Shown here: one piece after another, positions 55,519 to 64,000 of the stretch
Layout of the letters: the number at the start of each line of letters is the position of its first letter
Position numbering within the stretch: the stretch's first letter is position 1
From: Streptomyces sp. QL37
GTDB lineage: Bacteria > Actinomycetota > Actinomycetes > Streptomycetales > Streptomycetaceae
Length of the DNA: 64,000 nucleotides
NCBI RefSeq assembly: GCF_002941025.1
Contig: NZ_PTJS01000001.1
Location: 372,001-436,000 of the forward strand
Reading direction: 5' to 3'
Notes under the pieces: model-generated
Told to the model about the DNA's origin: nothing
The model's database searches: none
The model's input: the letters and a program-made list of their open reading frames with translations, nothing else
Translations under genes and position numbers: made by a program

Positions 55519-56549
55519 TCGGACTCGCTCTCCGCCAGCGCCCGGAACAGCGCGCGCTTGGCGATGCGCTGAGCGCTCAGGGCATCCTGCGCGGACCGGG
55601 CGGCGACGAGCTCCTCCCGGTCGAGGTAGCCCAGGGCCCGGTGGAAAGCCCGCATGGTGCGGATCCCGGCACGCGCGGCCTCGACCGGGTCCTCCCTGAA
55701 GGGGAACTGGTCCAGCTGCCACACTCCCTCCCAGCCGGCGTCGTCGAGGGCGTGGAAGAACTCGAAGGTTTCCAGGAGATGGACGGAACCGACGACCATG
55801 TCGTCGTCCCAACCCCGGAAGTTGTCGTTGACGTCGATGGCGAAGAGCTTGTCGCGGGCGATGGCCAGCCGGGCCGCCTCGGCCGGCGTCTCACCGCCGT
55901 ACAGCGAGTGGCCGAAGTCGAGCAGGACGCCGACGTTGTCCACGCGCATGTCCTCGATCGCCAGCAGCGTCCGGGCGACGGACGAGAAGACCATCCTGTT
56001 GCGGGGCTCCCGCGGCTTGTACTCGATCGCGAACTTGAGGTCGGGGAAGGACTGGGCGAGCTCCCGCACCGCGTCAACCGACTTGTCCCACAGATCGCTG
56101 TAGTCGGCCTGGAAGGGGTAGTCGTAGCCGTCCTGGCCAGGCCACAGCTTGATGTAGTCGACGCCGAGTTCCCGCCCGACCTCGGCGGAGGCGGCCACCA
56201 GGTCGATCGCTTCACGCCGGATGCCCGGATCGGGATTGGTGAAGCCGCCCTTCGCGAAACGGCCTGTGTAGAACTCGGGTGTCACGGCGATGGCGCTCAG
56301 TCCCTGCTCGGCCAGCGCCTCCTTGACCTGCTCGGTGCTGATGTCCCCCGGGGGGAAAGGCCAGTTGAGGTCGAGGACCGACAGGCCTCCGACGGATCCC
56401 GCCAGTTCGATCGCGTCGAGAACGGTACGCGGCTCGCCGTATCCGTCCGTGGCGTAACGGTCGACGTAGGTGGCGAAGTGCCAGACCCCCGCGCCGTAAA
56501 CAGGTTCACCTTCATGGGGCTGCATGTCTATTCGTCCATGACTGAACAT
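55515..56549 (-). CDS. TIM-barrel sugar isomerase/epimerase (xylose isomerase-like)
   Basis: 344 residues. Xylose-isomerase-like barrel: LSVLDLNWPFPP, YIKLWPGQDGYDYPFQADY, FAIEYKPREPRNRMV (Glu metal ligand), VLLDFGHSLYGGET (Asp, His) and IDVNDNFRGWDDD. It resembles sugar isomerases, possibly the D-apiose isomerase type. ATG 56549 is the likely start, because a -10 TAACGT ends 6 bases before it, making the mRNA leaderless; ATG 56525 is the alternative. It is first of four overlapping genes. Confidence 0.85.
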   Translation of the reverse strand: MFSHGRIDMQPHEGEPVYGAGVWHFATYVDRYATDGYGEPRTVLDAIELAGSVGGLSVLDLNWPFPPGDISTEQVKEALAEQGLSAIAVTPEFYTGRFAKGGFTNPDPGIRREAIDLVAASAEVGRELGVDYIKLWPGQDGYDYPFQADYSDLWDKSVDAVRELAQSFPDLKFAIEYKPREPRNRMVFSSVARTLLAIEDMRVDNVGVLLDFGHSLYGGETPAEAARLAIARDKLFAIDVNDNFRGWDDDMVVGSVHLLETFEFFHALDDAGWEGVWQLDQFPFREDPVEAARAGIRTMRAFHRALGYLDREELVAARSAQDALSAQRIAKRALFRALAESESE

Positions 56550-56551
56550 GC

Positions 56552-56570
56552 GTCCACGTTACGAACGGAC
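56552..56570 (-). promoter_or_regulatory. Promoter and putative operator of the isomerase operon
   Basis: Minus strand TAACGT (56561-56556) lies 6 bases from ATG 56549. It overlaps CGTT-ACG-AACG (56557-56567) and an outer GTCC...GGAC pair (56552-56555, 56567-56570). Position over the -10 implies repression, plausibly by the SorC protein encoded downstream of the operon. Confidence 0.45.
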
Positions 56571-56700
56571 GGCTCGGAGTGTCAAGCACCCCGGCAGCCA
56601 GGGTGGTTGGACTGCATTGACGCGGGGGGGGGCTCGCTCGGCCGGGCGCTCACGCCGCGACGGTGACGACGAGTGCCGGCGGTCACGCACAGCGGGTTCT

Positions 56701-57495
56701 TCAGTGGGACGGCGGTGTCGGCGCGCGCAGGACGGGCATCATCGTCTCCACCGCGTCCTGCGCGAGATGATCGAGGATCAGCCGGCCGACCACGCCCGGC
56801 TTCTCCAGCGGCACCAGGTGGGAGGCACCGGGGACGACAACCAGCTGTGCCCCCGGGATCGCGCGGTACAGGGCTGCCGTGTGCTCCAGCGTCATCAGGT
56901 CGTCGTCTCCCACCATGGTGAGGACGGGCGCCTCGATACGGGCCAGGTCCCCGGCGGTGAGCGTCGGCTGGGTGCGCCACATGTCGATCACCTTCGCCGC
57001 CACCACCGGCCAGTGGCCCGCGCCGTCGGGCGCGACGGCCTCGTACATCTCCCGGAAGAACGCCAGGTCGTCCCCGTCCGGCGTCATCGCGTCGAGCATC
57101 GCGGGCTCGACGAAGCACTCGGGGCCGGGCCGGAAGTTGGCCCCGATCACCACGGCCTTGCGCACCAGGTCCGGGCGGGCGGCCGCGACGAGCAGCGCGA
57201 CGACTCCCCCGTCGCTCCAGCCCACGAGATGCGCAGGCTCCCCCACGACCGTCTCCAGGAAGGCCACCGTGTCGTCGGCCATGTCCTGGTAGGTGAGCGG
57301 CCCTTCGACGTCAGGGGTGTGCCCGTGCGCGCGCCGCTCGGGCAGGAGGACGCGGTGGGCGGCGGCGAGGTCGGCACGGAGCTCGCCCCAGGTCTCATTG
57401 GTGCAGAATCCCCCGTGCAGGAGGACCAGCGGACTGCCGGTCCCCTCGGTCTCGTACCACGTCCTGACACCAGGAAGGTCCGCGTAGTCACCCAT
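56701..57495 (-). CDS. Alpha/beta hydrolase
   Basis: 264 residues. Oxyanion strand LVLLHGGFCTNETW, nucleophile elbow LVGWSDGGVVAL (Ser near 98), late acid in MVGDDDLMTLEHT and His in VPGASHLVPLEKP. ATG 57495 (MGDYADLPGVRTWYETEG) has AGGAG about 9 bases upstream and overlaps the AraC-type gene by 8 bases, so the two are coupled. Substrate unknown; esterase or lactonase activity is plausible. Confidence 0.88.
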   Translation of the reverse strand: MGDYADLPGVRTWYETEGTGSPLVLLHGGFCTNETWGELRADLAAAHRVLLPERRAHGHTPDVEGPLTYQDMADDTVAFLETVVGEPAHLVGWSDGGVVALLVAAARPDLVRKAVVIGANFRPGPECFVEPAMLDAMTPDGDDLAFFREMYEAVAPDGAGHWPVVAAKVIDMWRTQPTLTAGDLARIEAPVLTMVGDDDLMTLEHTAALYRAIPGAQLVVVPGASHLVPLEKPGVVGRLILDHLAQDAVETMMPVLRAPTPPSH

Positions 57496-58483
57496 TGTCC
57501 CAGGCTCCTCTGGACAGCTGCCCTCCCTCGCCAGTCTGCTCCGTGCCTCCGACGCCCGCCACACGGGGCGGGGCGAGCACGGCCGGGCTGTCGGCGGACC
57601 CGTGGGGTGTGGTGATGGTCGGGGGGTGTGCGGGGTCCGGGATCCGGTCGCTCCAGCCGCCGGGGACCGCCCGGCCCTGCTGGTCACGGAAGCGGACGGG
57701 GGCCGTGCCGACGCGGCGGGTGAAGAGCCGGGAGAAGTAGGCGGCGTCGTCGTAGCCGACGCGGCGGGCGACGGCGGACACGGGTAGCTCGGTGGTGGCG
57801 AGGAGCTCCTTGGCCCGGCCGAGGCGGATGCCGAGGAGGTAGTCCTTGGGGCTGCATCCGGCGCCCCGGCGTACGGCGGTGCGCAGCTCGGCGGGGGTCA
57901 TGCCGTGGCGGGAGGCGTGTTCGGCGACGGACAGGGGCTGAAACGCGTCGCGGGCGAGGGCGTTGAGTACAGGGTCTCCGTCGGCTCCGACATCGGCACG
58001 GGCGCGTCGCAGGGCGACGAGCAGTTCGTGCACGGCGGCGCCGGTCTCGACCTCGAGGAGGGGGTTGCCGAGGCGGGCTGCGCGGGCGATGCGGCTCACG
58101 GCCGCGCGGGCGGACGCCGTGTCCGCGAGGGGGACGACCGGGCGGTCGGTCTCGATGTAGCCGAGCTCGGTGTACGGGACGGTGGCCGGGCCGGTGAAGT
58201 CGACGAAGCTCTCGTCCCAGCCGGTGGCGGGGTCGGGACCGTAGTGGTGCGGGATCCCCGGCACGAGCCAGATGAGCGCGGGAGCCGTCACGGGGGTGTG
58301 TCCGCCGTCCGGGCGGCGGTACCAGCCACTGCCCGCGCTGATGACGACGGCGACGTGGTGGTCGAGGGTACGGGGCCCGACGGGGGGCAGTGCGCCGTGC
58401 TGGAGGCCCACTCCGAGGCAGACAAGCCCCAGCTTGTGGTGGGTGGGGCCTGGCGTGAAATAGCGCATCCAGGTGTGGTACAT
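57488..58483 (-). CDS. AraC-family transcriptional regulator
   Basis: 331 residues. An N-terminal cupin-like sugar-sensing domain (about 15-150: VISAGSGWYRRPDGGHTPVTAPALIWLVPG) and a C-terminal double HTH with LLGIRLGRAKELLATTELPVSA and VARRVGYDDAAYFSRLFTRRVGTAPVRFR. A Pro-rich 45-residue tail follows. ATG 58483 has GGGAGG upstream. It is divergent from the GH35 beta-galactosidase gene and probably activates it in response to a galactoside. Confidence 0.9.
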   Translation of the reverse strand: MYHTWMRYFTPGPTHHKLGLVCLGVGLQHGALPPVGPRTLDHHVAVVISAGSGWYRRPDGGHTPVTAPALIWLVPGIPHHYGPDPATGWDESFVDFTGPATVPYTELGYIETDRPVVPLADTASARAAVSRIARAARLGNPLLEVETGAAVHELLVALRRARADVGADGDPVLNALARDAFQPLSVAEHASRHGMTPAELRTAVRRGAGCSPKDYLLGIRLGRAKELLATTELPVSAVARRVGYDDAAYFSRLFTRRVGTAPVRFRDQQGRAVPGGWSDRIPDPAHPPTITTPHGSADSPAVLAPPRVAGVGGTEQTGEGGQLSRGAWDNG

Positions 58484-58613
58484 CCGCTTCCGTTCCTCCC
58501 CGCCCTGTCGGTTCGGCGTTCCGTTGCGTCCAAACAGAGCTGATCTTTGTCCATGGACCGCTCCGCCGCCAGGGGGTGAGGTGGGGGCGGTGGTGGAACG
58601 AGAGGCGGGGACC

Positions 58614-60383
58614 ATGGCTGAGTTCACGGTGGGCGAGCGGGATTTCGAGCTGGACGGGCGGCCCGTAAGGCTGTTGTCGGGCGCTCTGCACTATTTCCGG
58701 GTGCACGAGGGGCAGTGGGAGCACCGGCTGGCGATGCTCCGCGCCATGGGGCTCAACTGTGTGGAGACGTACGTCCCGTGGAATCTGCACGAGCCGGAGC
58801 GGGGGCGCCACCGCGACGTGGAGGCGCTGGGCCGGTTCCTGGACGCGGCGGAGGCGGCCGGGTTGTGGGCGATCGTGCGGCCGGGGCCCTACATCTGCGC
58901 GGAGTGGGAGAACGGCGGTCTGCCGCACTGGCTGACGGGGACGCTGGGCACCAGGGTGCGGACCCGCGATCCGGAGTACCTCGGGCACGTCGAGCGGTGG
59001 TTCCGGAGGCTGCTGCCGCAGGTGGTGCGGCGGGAGATCGGCCGGGGCGGCCCGGTGATCATGGTGCAGGTCGAGAACGAGTACGGCAGTTACGGCTCCG
59101 ACCAGGTGTATCTGGGCCGTCTGACGGAGCTGCTGCGCGAGCTCGGTGTGACGGTTCCGCTGTTCACGTCCGACGGGCCGGAGGACCACATGCTGACGGG
59201 CGGCTCGGTGCCCGGGGTGCTGGCGACGGCGAACTTCGGTTCGGGGGCCCGGGAGAACTTCGAGACGCTGCGGCGGCACCGTCCGGACGGGCCGCTGATG
59301 TGCATGGAGTTCTGGTGCGGATGGTTCGGGCACTGGGGTGCGGAGCCGGTGGTGCGGGAGCCGGCCGACGCGGCGTCGGCGCTGGAGGAGATCCTCCGGT
59401 GCGGCGCGTCCGTCAACATCTACATGGCACACGGCGGAACGAGCTTCGGCGGCTGGTCGGGGGCGAACCGCGCCGGGGACCTCCACGGCGGAGAGCTCCG
59501 GTCGACCGTGACGTCGTACGACTACGGCGCCCCCGTCGACGAGTACGGACGCCCCACCGAGAAGTTCTGGCTGTTCCGGGACATCCTCGCGCCCTACCAG
59601 GAGGGGGGCGCCCCGCTGCCCGACGTGCCGGCTCCACCCGCCGCTCTGGGCGGCCCGTTGGGTACCGAGCTCGGGGAGTGGGCACCACTGGGTGAGGTCA
59701 TGGACACTCTGGGCGGCCCGGAGACCGAATGGGCGGTGCCACCCACGTTCGAGGAGCTGGGGGTGGACCGGGGGGTGGTCCGCTATCGGGTGCGGGTGCC
59801 GGGGCCGCGTCCCCCGTATCCACTCGGGGTGACCGGGCTCCGGGACCGCGCGGTGGTGTACGTCGACGGGACGCGGGCGGGGGTGCTGGGGGGCGGCCCG
59901 GCCGAGGCCGGCTCGTACACGGCGCTGGACGGGCCGGTCGCGGGGCCGGCGGAGGTGGAGCTGTGGGTGGAGTCGCTGGGGCGGGTCAACTACGGGCCGC
60001 GTCTCGCCGAGCCGAAGGGGATCACGGGCGGTGTCCTGCACGAGCGCCAGTACCTGCACGGTGTGCGGGCGCGGGGGCTCGCCCTGGACGCGTTCGAGGA
60101 CGCGGACGCACTCCGAAGGGTTTCCTTCCGCGCCCCGGAGGAGGGTGCCCCGGGCCTGTTCCGGGGAACGTTCGACGTACGAGGTCCGGGTGACGCCGGG
60201 CTGGCCCTGCCGGGGTGGGAGCGTGGCTTCGTCTGGGTGAACGGCTTCTGCCTGGGGCGCTACTGGAGCGTGGGGCCCCAGGATTCGCTGTACGTTCCGG
60301 GGCCCCTGCTGCGCGAGGGTGTGAACGAGGTGTGGGTGCTGGAGCTGGAGCGCTCGGGAGACCGCCGGCTGACTCTCGGCTGA
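58614..60383 (+). CDS. Intracellular GH35 beta-galactosidase
   Basis: 589 residues. Barrel with LSGALHYFRVHEGQWEHRL and NCVETYVPWNLHEP. Acid/base Glu in VQVENEYGSYG (about 153) and nucleophile in MCMEFWCGWFGHWG (about 230). C-terminal jelly-roll domains end GFVWVNGFCLGRYWSVGPQ. No signal peptide. ATG 58614 (MAEFTVGERDFELDG) is preceded by GGCGGGG; the frame extension to 58473 overlaps the divergent AraC start. Removes terminal beta-galactose from imported oligosaccharides. Confidence 0.92.
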   Translation: MAEFTVGERDFELDGRPVRLLSGALHYFRVHEGQWEHRLAMLRAMGLNCVETYVPWNLHEPERGRHRDVEALGRFLDAAEAAGLWAIVRPGPYICAEWENGGLPHWLTGTLGTRVRTRDPEYLGHVERWFRRLLPQVVRREIGRGGPVIMVQVENEYGSYGSDQVYLGRLTELLRELGVTVPLFTSDGPEDHMLTGGSVPGVLATANFGSGARENFETLRRHRPDGPLMCMEFWCGWFGHWGAEPVVREPADAASALEEILRCGASVNIYMAHGGTSFGGWSGANRAGDLHGGELRSTVTSYDYGAPVDEYGRPTEKFWLFRDILAPYQEGGAPLPDVPAPPAALGGPLGTELGEWAPLGEVMDTLGGPETEWAVPPTFEELGVDRGVVRYRVRVPGPRPPYPLGVTGLRDRAVVYVDGTRAGVLGGGPAEAGSYTALDGPVAGPAEVELWVESLGRVNYGPRLAEPKGITGGVLHERQYLHGVRARGLALDAFEDADALRRVSFRAPEEGAPGLFRGTFDVRGPGDAGLALPGWERGFVWVNGFCLGRYWSVGPQDSLYVPGPLLREGVNEVWVLELERSGDRRLTLG

Positions 60384-60570
60384 GGGCGAGGACGGGGGGA
60401 CGGCGCGGCGACGGGCGCGCACGGCGTCCGGGGATCGCCTGCCGTCTTACGGGCTGTCGGCCCGACGGGCTGTCGGTGAGCCGTAGGCGATGTGTCGGTG
60501 ACCACTGGAAGCGTGGGAGCGACCGAGGGAGCAGCCGCAGTCTCCTTCGAGACCAAGGGAGCCCGTCGCC

Positions 60571-61527
60571 GTGTCGCTCACATCCTCCACCCCGCCCTGG
60601 GACGTCCACCGGCTGCCCGGTGCCGACGGCCGCGTCTTCCTGGTCACCGGCGGCAACGCCGGCATCGGGTACTTCGTCGCGGAGCAGTTGTCGGCGACCG
60701 GCGCCACCGTCGTACTCGGCAGCCGGAGTCCGGCCAGGGCCGAGGCCGCCACGACCTTGATCCGCATACGTGTTCCCGGCGCGCGGGTGCGGGCCGTACG
60801 GCTGGATCTGGCCGACCTCTCGTCGCTCGGAGCAGCGGTGGAGGCGCTGGGGGTGGAGCACCTCGACGCGGTGGTCCACAACGCAGGCGTCGCGCTCGAC
60901 GACCCGCCACGCCAGGAGACCGTGGACGGTCATGAACTCATGTTCGGCACGAATCACCTCGGGCACTTCGCCTTGACCCATGCGCTGATGCCGCTGCTGA
61001 CGGCCGCCCCGGCGGCCCGCGTGGTGACCATGGGCAGCTTCGCGGCGAAGTCCGAACGGCTCGATCTCGACGACCTGCAGTCCCGGAAGGACTACCGGCC
61101 CAAGCGGACCTACGGACGCTCCAAGCTGGCACAGATGTACTTCGGCGTCGAACTCGACCGCCGTCTGCGCGCGGCCGGCAGCACGGTGTCGAGCATCCTG
61201 GCCCATCCGGGCGGGGCGCTGGACTCCCTCACCCCCTCACGGCCGCCGGTCCATGTGCGGTCCACCGGCGCACGGCTGGGCGCGGCACCCGTGGCCCTTC
61301 TCCTCCAGGGCAAGGACGCCGGGGCGTGGCCCGCGGTCCGGGCGGTGCTCGACCCGGCCGCGCGGGGAGGCGGGCTGTGGGGGCCGCGCGTCTTCGGCCT
61401 GCGCGGTGAGCCCCGGTGTGAAGCGGTGTGGGACCACCTCGCCGACCGCTCGGTCGCGGCGCGGTTGTGGGACGAGAGCTGTGATCTGACCGGCTCCCAC
61501 CTCGGCACGAGCTGCGGAAGCGGATGA
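60571..61527 (+). CDS. Short-chain dehydrogenase/reductase (retinol dehydrogenase-like)
   Basis: 318 residues. Cofactor motif FLVTGGNAGIGYF, NAG in VVHNAGVAL, NHLGHFALTHAL, and catalytic YGRSK near 180 with Ser in MGSFAA. GTG 60571 has AGGGAG about 10 bases upstream. It converges on the GH101 gene. It belongs to the SDR group with WWOX/retinol-dehydrogenase-like members; substrate unknown. Confidence 0.88.
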   Translation: MSLTSSTPPWDVHRLPGADGRVFLVTGGNAGIGYFVAEQLSATGATVVLGSRSPARAEAATTLIRIRVPGARVRAVRLDLADLSSLGAAVEALGVEHLDAVVHNAGVALDDPPRQETVDGHELMFGTNHLGHFALTHALMPLLTAAPAARVVTMGSFAAKSERLDLDDLQSRKDYRPKRTYGRSKLAQMYFGVELDRRLRAAGSTVSSILAHPGGALDSLTPSRPPVHVRSTGARLGAAPVALLLQGKDAGAWPAVRAVLDPAARGGGLWGPRVFGLRGEPRCEAVWDHLADRSVAARLWDESCDLTGSHLGTSCGSG

Positions 61528-61596
61528 TGATCTCCGTGCGCGAGGCCCCCCGTCGGCCGTGCGGCCCCGGTCACCGGGTTCCTGCCGCCCCGCGCC

Positions 61597-61638
61597 CGGG
61601 CCCGCTCGTGGGCACCGGTGCACGGGGCAGCGGGCCCG
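61597..61638. terminator. Bidirectional terminator
   Basis: CGGGCCCGCT (61597-61606) pairs perfectly with AGCGGGCCCG (61629-61638), loop 22 bases, between the convergent SDR and GH101 genes. It touches the GH101 stop codon. Confidence 0.6.
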
Positions 61639-64000
61639 TCACAGCTCGTGGACCTCGAAGGAGTCGAGGACGAACTCCGCAGTCCCGTCGTCACCGGTCC
61701 TGCGCAGGCCGACCCAGGTCTCCCCCTCGGGCGGCGCGGTGAACTCGTGACTCAGCACGGCCGGTGAGGTGGCCGCGGGAAGTTCCCTGCGGTCGAGCTC
61801 GCGGGAGGCCGGTGCGTCGACCCCGGTGATCCACGCGTACTGACCGGCCTTCTCGTTCTCGTACCGGAAGGTCACCCGGTAGCGCTTCCCGGGCTCGAAG
61901 CGGACGGTGTGCTGCACGGTCCGGTAGACGAGGCCGTCGTTCTCCCCGCGCGACTTCAGCGACTGGGTTCCGTCGACGACGTCGTCGATCGCCTTGCCGT
62001 TCCAGCCGCGCTGGGTGAACGGGGCGTGCCGCTGTGCGATGTGGGTGCGCGGGTCCGTGGAACCGCCCGCGTCGCCCTTGACGAAGGGCCCCCAGCCCTG
62101 GGGCACGTGCTGGAAGTCCTCGAAGGCCACGGCTCCGGCCTTTTCGGTGCGCCGCGCTGCGACGATCCGCACATTGTCGAAGCGGACCCTGGCGTCCCCG
62201 GCCTCGGTGCGCAGGGTGAGGTCCACGGGCCCGCCGCCGTCCGGCACGGCGAAGTACGTGAACATGCGCTGGAATCGGGTGTCGTGCTTGCGGTCCGCCG
62301 CGACGAGGTTCACGGCGGTGGAGCAGTCCGTCCAGTTCTCGGCGGTGGTGCCGTCGGCCGTGCGCACGGTGAGCGCGGCCCGTCGCCGCTCCCCCGCTTC
62401 CTCTCCCACCTCCACCTGTACGGAGGCTGCGTAGGTGCCCGGTGCGAGGCGGGCGATCCGCTGGCCGACGGCCGCCGCCGCACCGGCCCCGACGACCAGT
62501 TCGTAGTCACCGAGGGCACTGAGCTCCACCGACGCCGGGCCGCTGACGCTCCAGCCCTCCAGAGAGCCGGCGTTGAAGCCGGGGTCGTGCAGCGGTGTCG
62601 CCTGCCCCCACTCCGGGTCCCGGTTCGCGGGCATCCGGACGCGGTGGACGACGTAGGGCTGGTCCGCCTCGGCCTCGATGGTGACGCGGCCGGAGCGGAC
62701 GGGCACCTCACGGACGGATGCCCGCCCCTGGTCGGTGAGCCGGTGGACGTAGACCTTCGACCGGCCGGCCCAGCCGCGCGGCAGCCGCCAGGTGCTGCTG
62801 CCGCCCGCCGGGTTGTAGTGGTAGAGCCGGTCGGGATCGGTGGCTTCTCGCGGCTCCCAGGGCAGCAGGTAGCGTCCTCCCTCGTACACGACCCGGCCGT
62901 CCGTGGTGATGCGGCGGGTGCCGTCGGTGTCGTCCACGGATGTCTTCGTCGGGCCGAAGAACGTGATCTCGTGGGCGCCCCAGGTCCTGACCGGGTACGC
63001 CTGGAGGTACTTGGCGGGCAGGCTGTCGGTCCAGATCTGCCGGTAGAAGGTGTTCCAGTCGGTCTTGTTGACCCAGCCCTCGAAGTTGCCGGTGCGCGGA
63101 ATCCCGAGGAGCGTCGGCCACTTGTCGGCGAAGACGTCCTTCTGGTGGTTGCGGATGAAGCGGATCAGCTGCGAGTTGATGCCCCGGGACGTGTCGGCGC
63201 CGTAGTCGGTCTCGGTGGCCCAGTGGGACCACAGGGAGGAGCGTTCGAGGCCGTGGCCCCACTCGGTGGTGACCTGCCAGCCCTGCTCCCGCAAGGCCCG
63301 CTGGAGCCGGTCCGAGGTCCAGCCGGACTCGCGGAACACGTCGATGTAGAGCATGTTCAGGGCGGGGTCGGTCTCGTCCCTCAGGTCCTGGAAGCGCTTG
63401 ATGATGTCGCCGGACACGAGGTCACGCCGCTGGTCGATGCGGTAGCTCTGGTCGAGCCAGTCCCACTGCTCGTTGCTCTTGTCCACGAGTGTCTCGGAGA
63501 ACGCGTTCGCGACGGGGTACGACTCCGTGGCGTTCACATGGACGCCGAAGTCGCTCCCCCATCCGCGTCCCTCGCTCACGAGGGTGTTGAGGTCCTTCAG
63601 GCCGCCCGCGCGTTCGTTGTGGTTGCCGGCGTAGTCGGGGTGGGCGGAGTCGTGGCCCTCCGACTGGTAGCCCTTGAGGAGCGTGTACTGGCGCAGACCG
63701 TCCGTCGCGAGGGAGATCCGCTTGACGTTGTCGAGCGTCACGAGGAACGGGTTGGTGGCCTGACTGGCGAAGTTGAACGGGATGTGCGGGACGACGCGCA
63801 GGTGCTGCTCGTCGGCGCCCAGTGGATCGACCATGATGTCGCGGAAGGCGATGGCGGCGTCCTGCCAGTCCACCACACCGTCGCCGTTGCGGTCACCGGT
63901 GATGATCACGGTGGCGTACGGGAGCGGCTCGGTGACGTCCACGGGCGCGGTCGCGGCCCTGTGCGTCCACTGCCCGCAGGCGAGTTCGGCCTTGACGTAG
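61639..64000 (-). CDS. GH101 endo-alpha-N-acetylgalactosaminidase (N-terminus beyond window)
   Basis: About 786 residues visible; the frame stays open to the right edge (YVKAELACGQW precedes VDVTEP), so the N-terminus and any signal are outside. The catalytic barrel shows VVPHIPFNFASQATNPF, LNMLYIDVFRESGW (nucleophile Asp) and VTTEWGHGLERSSLWSHW (acid/base Glu), all hallmarks of GH101. C-terminal beta-sandwich modules follow (SLEGWSVSG, FEDFQHVPQGWGPF). GH101 releases core-1 Gal-GalNAc disaccharide from O-glycoproteins. Confidence 0.9.
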   Translation of the reverse strand, partial: YVKAELACGQWTHRAATAPVDVTEPLPYATVIITGDRNGDGVVDWQDAAIAFRDIMVDPLGADEQHLRVVPHIPFNFASQATNPFLVTLDNVKRISLATDGLRQYTLLKGYQSEGHDSAHPDYAGNHNERAGGLKDLNTLVSEGRGWGSDFGVHVNATESYPVANAFSETLVDKSNEQWDWLDQSYRIDQRRDLVSGDIIKRFQDLRDETDPALNMLYIDVFRESGWTSDRLQRALREQGWQVTTEWGHGLERSSLWSHWATETDYGADTSRGINSQLIRFIRNHQKDVFADKWPTLLGIPRTGNFEGWVNKTDWNTFYRQIWTDSLPAKYLQAYPVRTWGAHEITFFGPTKTSVDDTDGTRRITTDGRVVYEGGRYLLPWEPREATDPDRLYHYNPAGGSSTWRLPRGWAGRSKVYVHRLTDQGRASVREVPVRSGRVTIEAEADQPYVVHRVRMPANRDPEWGQATPLHDPGFNAGSLEGWSVSGPASVELSALGDYELVVGAGAAAAVGQRIARLAPGTYAASVQVEVGEEAGERRRAALTVRTADGTTAENWTDCSTAVNLVAADRKHDTRFQRMFTYFAVPDGGGPVDLTLRTEAGDARVRFDNVRIVAARRTEKAGAVAFEDFQHVPQGWGPFVKGDAGGSTDPRTHIAQRHAPFTQRGWNGKAIDDVVDGTQSLKSRGENDGLVYRTVQHTVRFEPGKRYRVTFRYENEKAGQYAWITGVDAPASRELDRRELPAATSPAVLSHEFTAPPEGETWVGLRRTGDDGTAEFVLDSFEVHEL

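Noticed and set aside
57684..60422. 912-residue minus-strand frame across GH35 and the AraC gene
   Set aside because: Pro/Arg/His-rich shadow of two well-supported genes.

Overview
The window is a high-GC actinomycete chromosome segment, almost certainly Streptomyces. The evidence is a strong G/C third-position codon bias, frequent GTG starts and stop/start overlaps of the ATGA or GTGA type. It also carries an isorenieratene-type carotenoid cluster, twin-arginine signal peptides, and many secreted glycoside hydrolases paired with MerR, LysR, GntR, SorC, AraC and XRE regulators. No rRNA, tRNA, insertion sequence, phage gene or CRISPR array was seen.

Region 1 (0-4 kb) is accessory metabolism: a truncated unknown, a small SDR, and a MerR regulator divergent from an unusual protein made of two fused alpha/beta hydrolases. 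A textbook 19-bp-spacer MerR promoter lies between them. Region 2 (4-14 kb) is a complete carotenoid cluster of two convergent operons. One is FAD enzyme-crtY-crtT-crtU on the plus strand; the other is crtE-crtI-crtB-Rieske protein on the minus strand. Together they take isoprenoid precursors to phytoene, lycopene, beta-carotene and aromatic carotenoids.

Region 3 (14-29 kb) is mixed: AhpD-like, pirin and GNAT genes, a GH43/YdjC divergent pair with two operator palindromes, and a metE pseudogene that still carries an apparently intact cobalamin riboswitch. After these come a GH92 mannosidase, a SpoIIE-type phosphatase, a DoxX/LysR pair and a membrane-anchored M23 peptidase. Region 4 (28-36 kb) holds a sortase, a small surface protein, a histidine kinase and a response regulator, then a YeeE/YedE sulfur transporter preceded by a probable leaderless Cys-rich leader peptide, and a zinc alcohol dehydrogenase divergent from an XRE/MmyB-type regulator.

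Region 5 (36-64 kb) is devoted to sugars and glycans. It has a GntR-controlled ABC transporter with mannonate dehydratase, a GxGYxYP protein, a sialidase-fold enzyme with a ricin lectin, a GH2 with an inserted LamG domain, and a SorC regulator. A four-gene isomerase/split-transketolase/FGGY-kinase operon follows, resembling the D-apiose pathway, then an AraC/alpha-beta-hydrolase pair divergent from GH35, an SDR, and a GH101 endo-N-acetylgalactosaminidase running off the right edge. Several glycosidase genes have short perfect or near-perfect palindromes just upstream, suggesting induction by specific oligosaccharides.

The most unusual items are the dead metE behind an intact riboswitch, the candidate apiose operon, the Cys leader peptide, the double hydrolase with an Asp in the nucleophile position, the matching operators at distant glycosidase genes, and the sortase cassette whose partner has no sorting motif.
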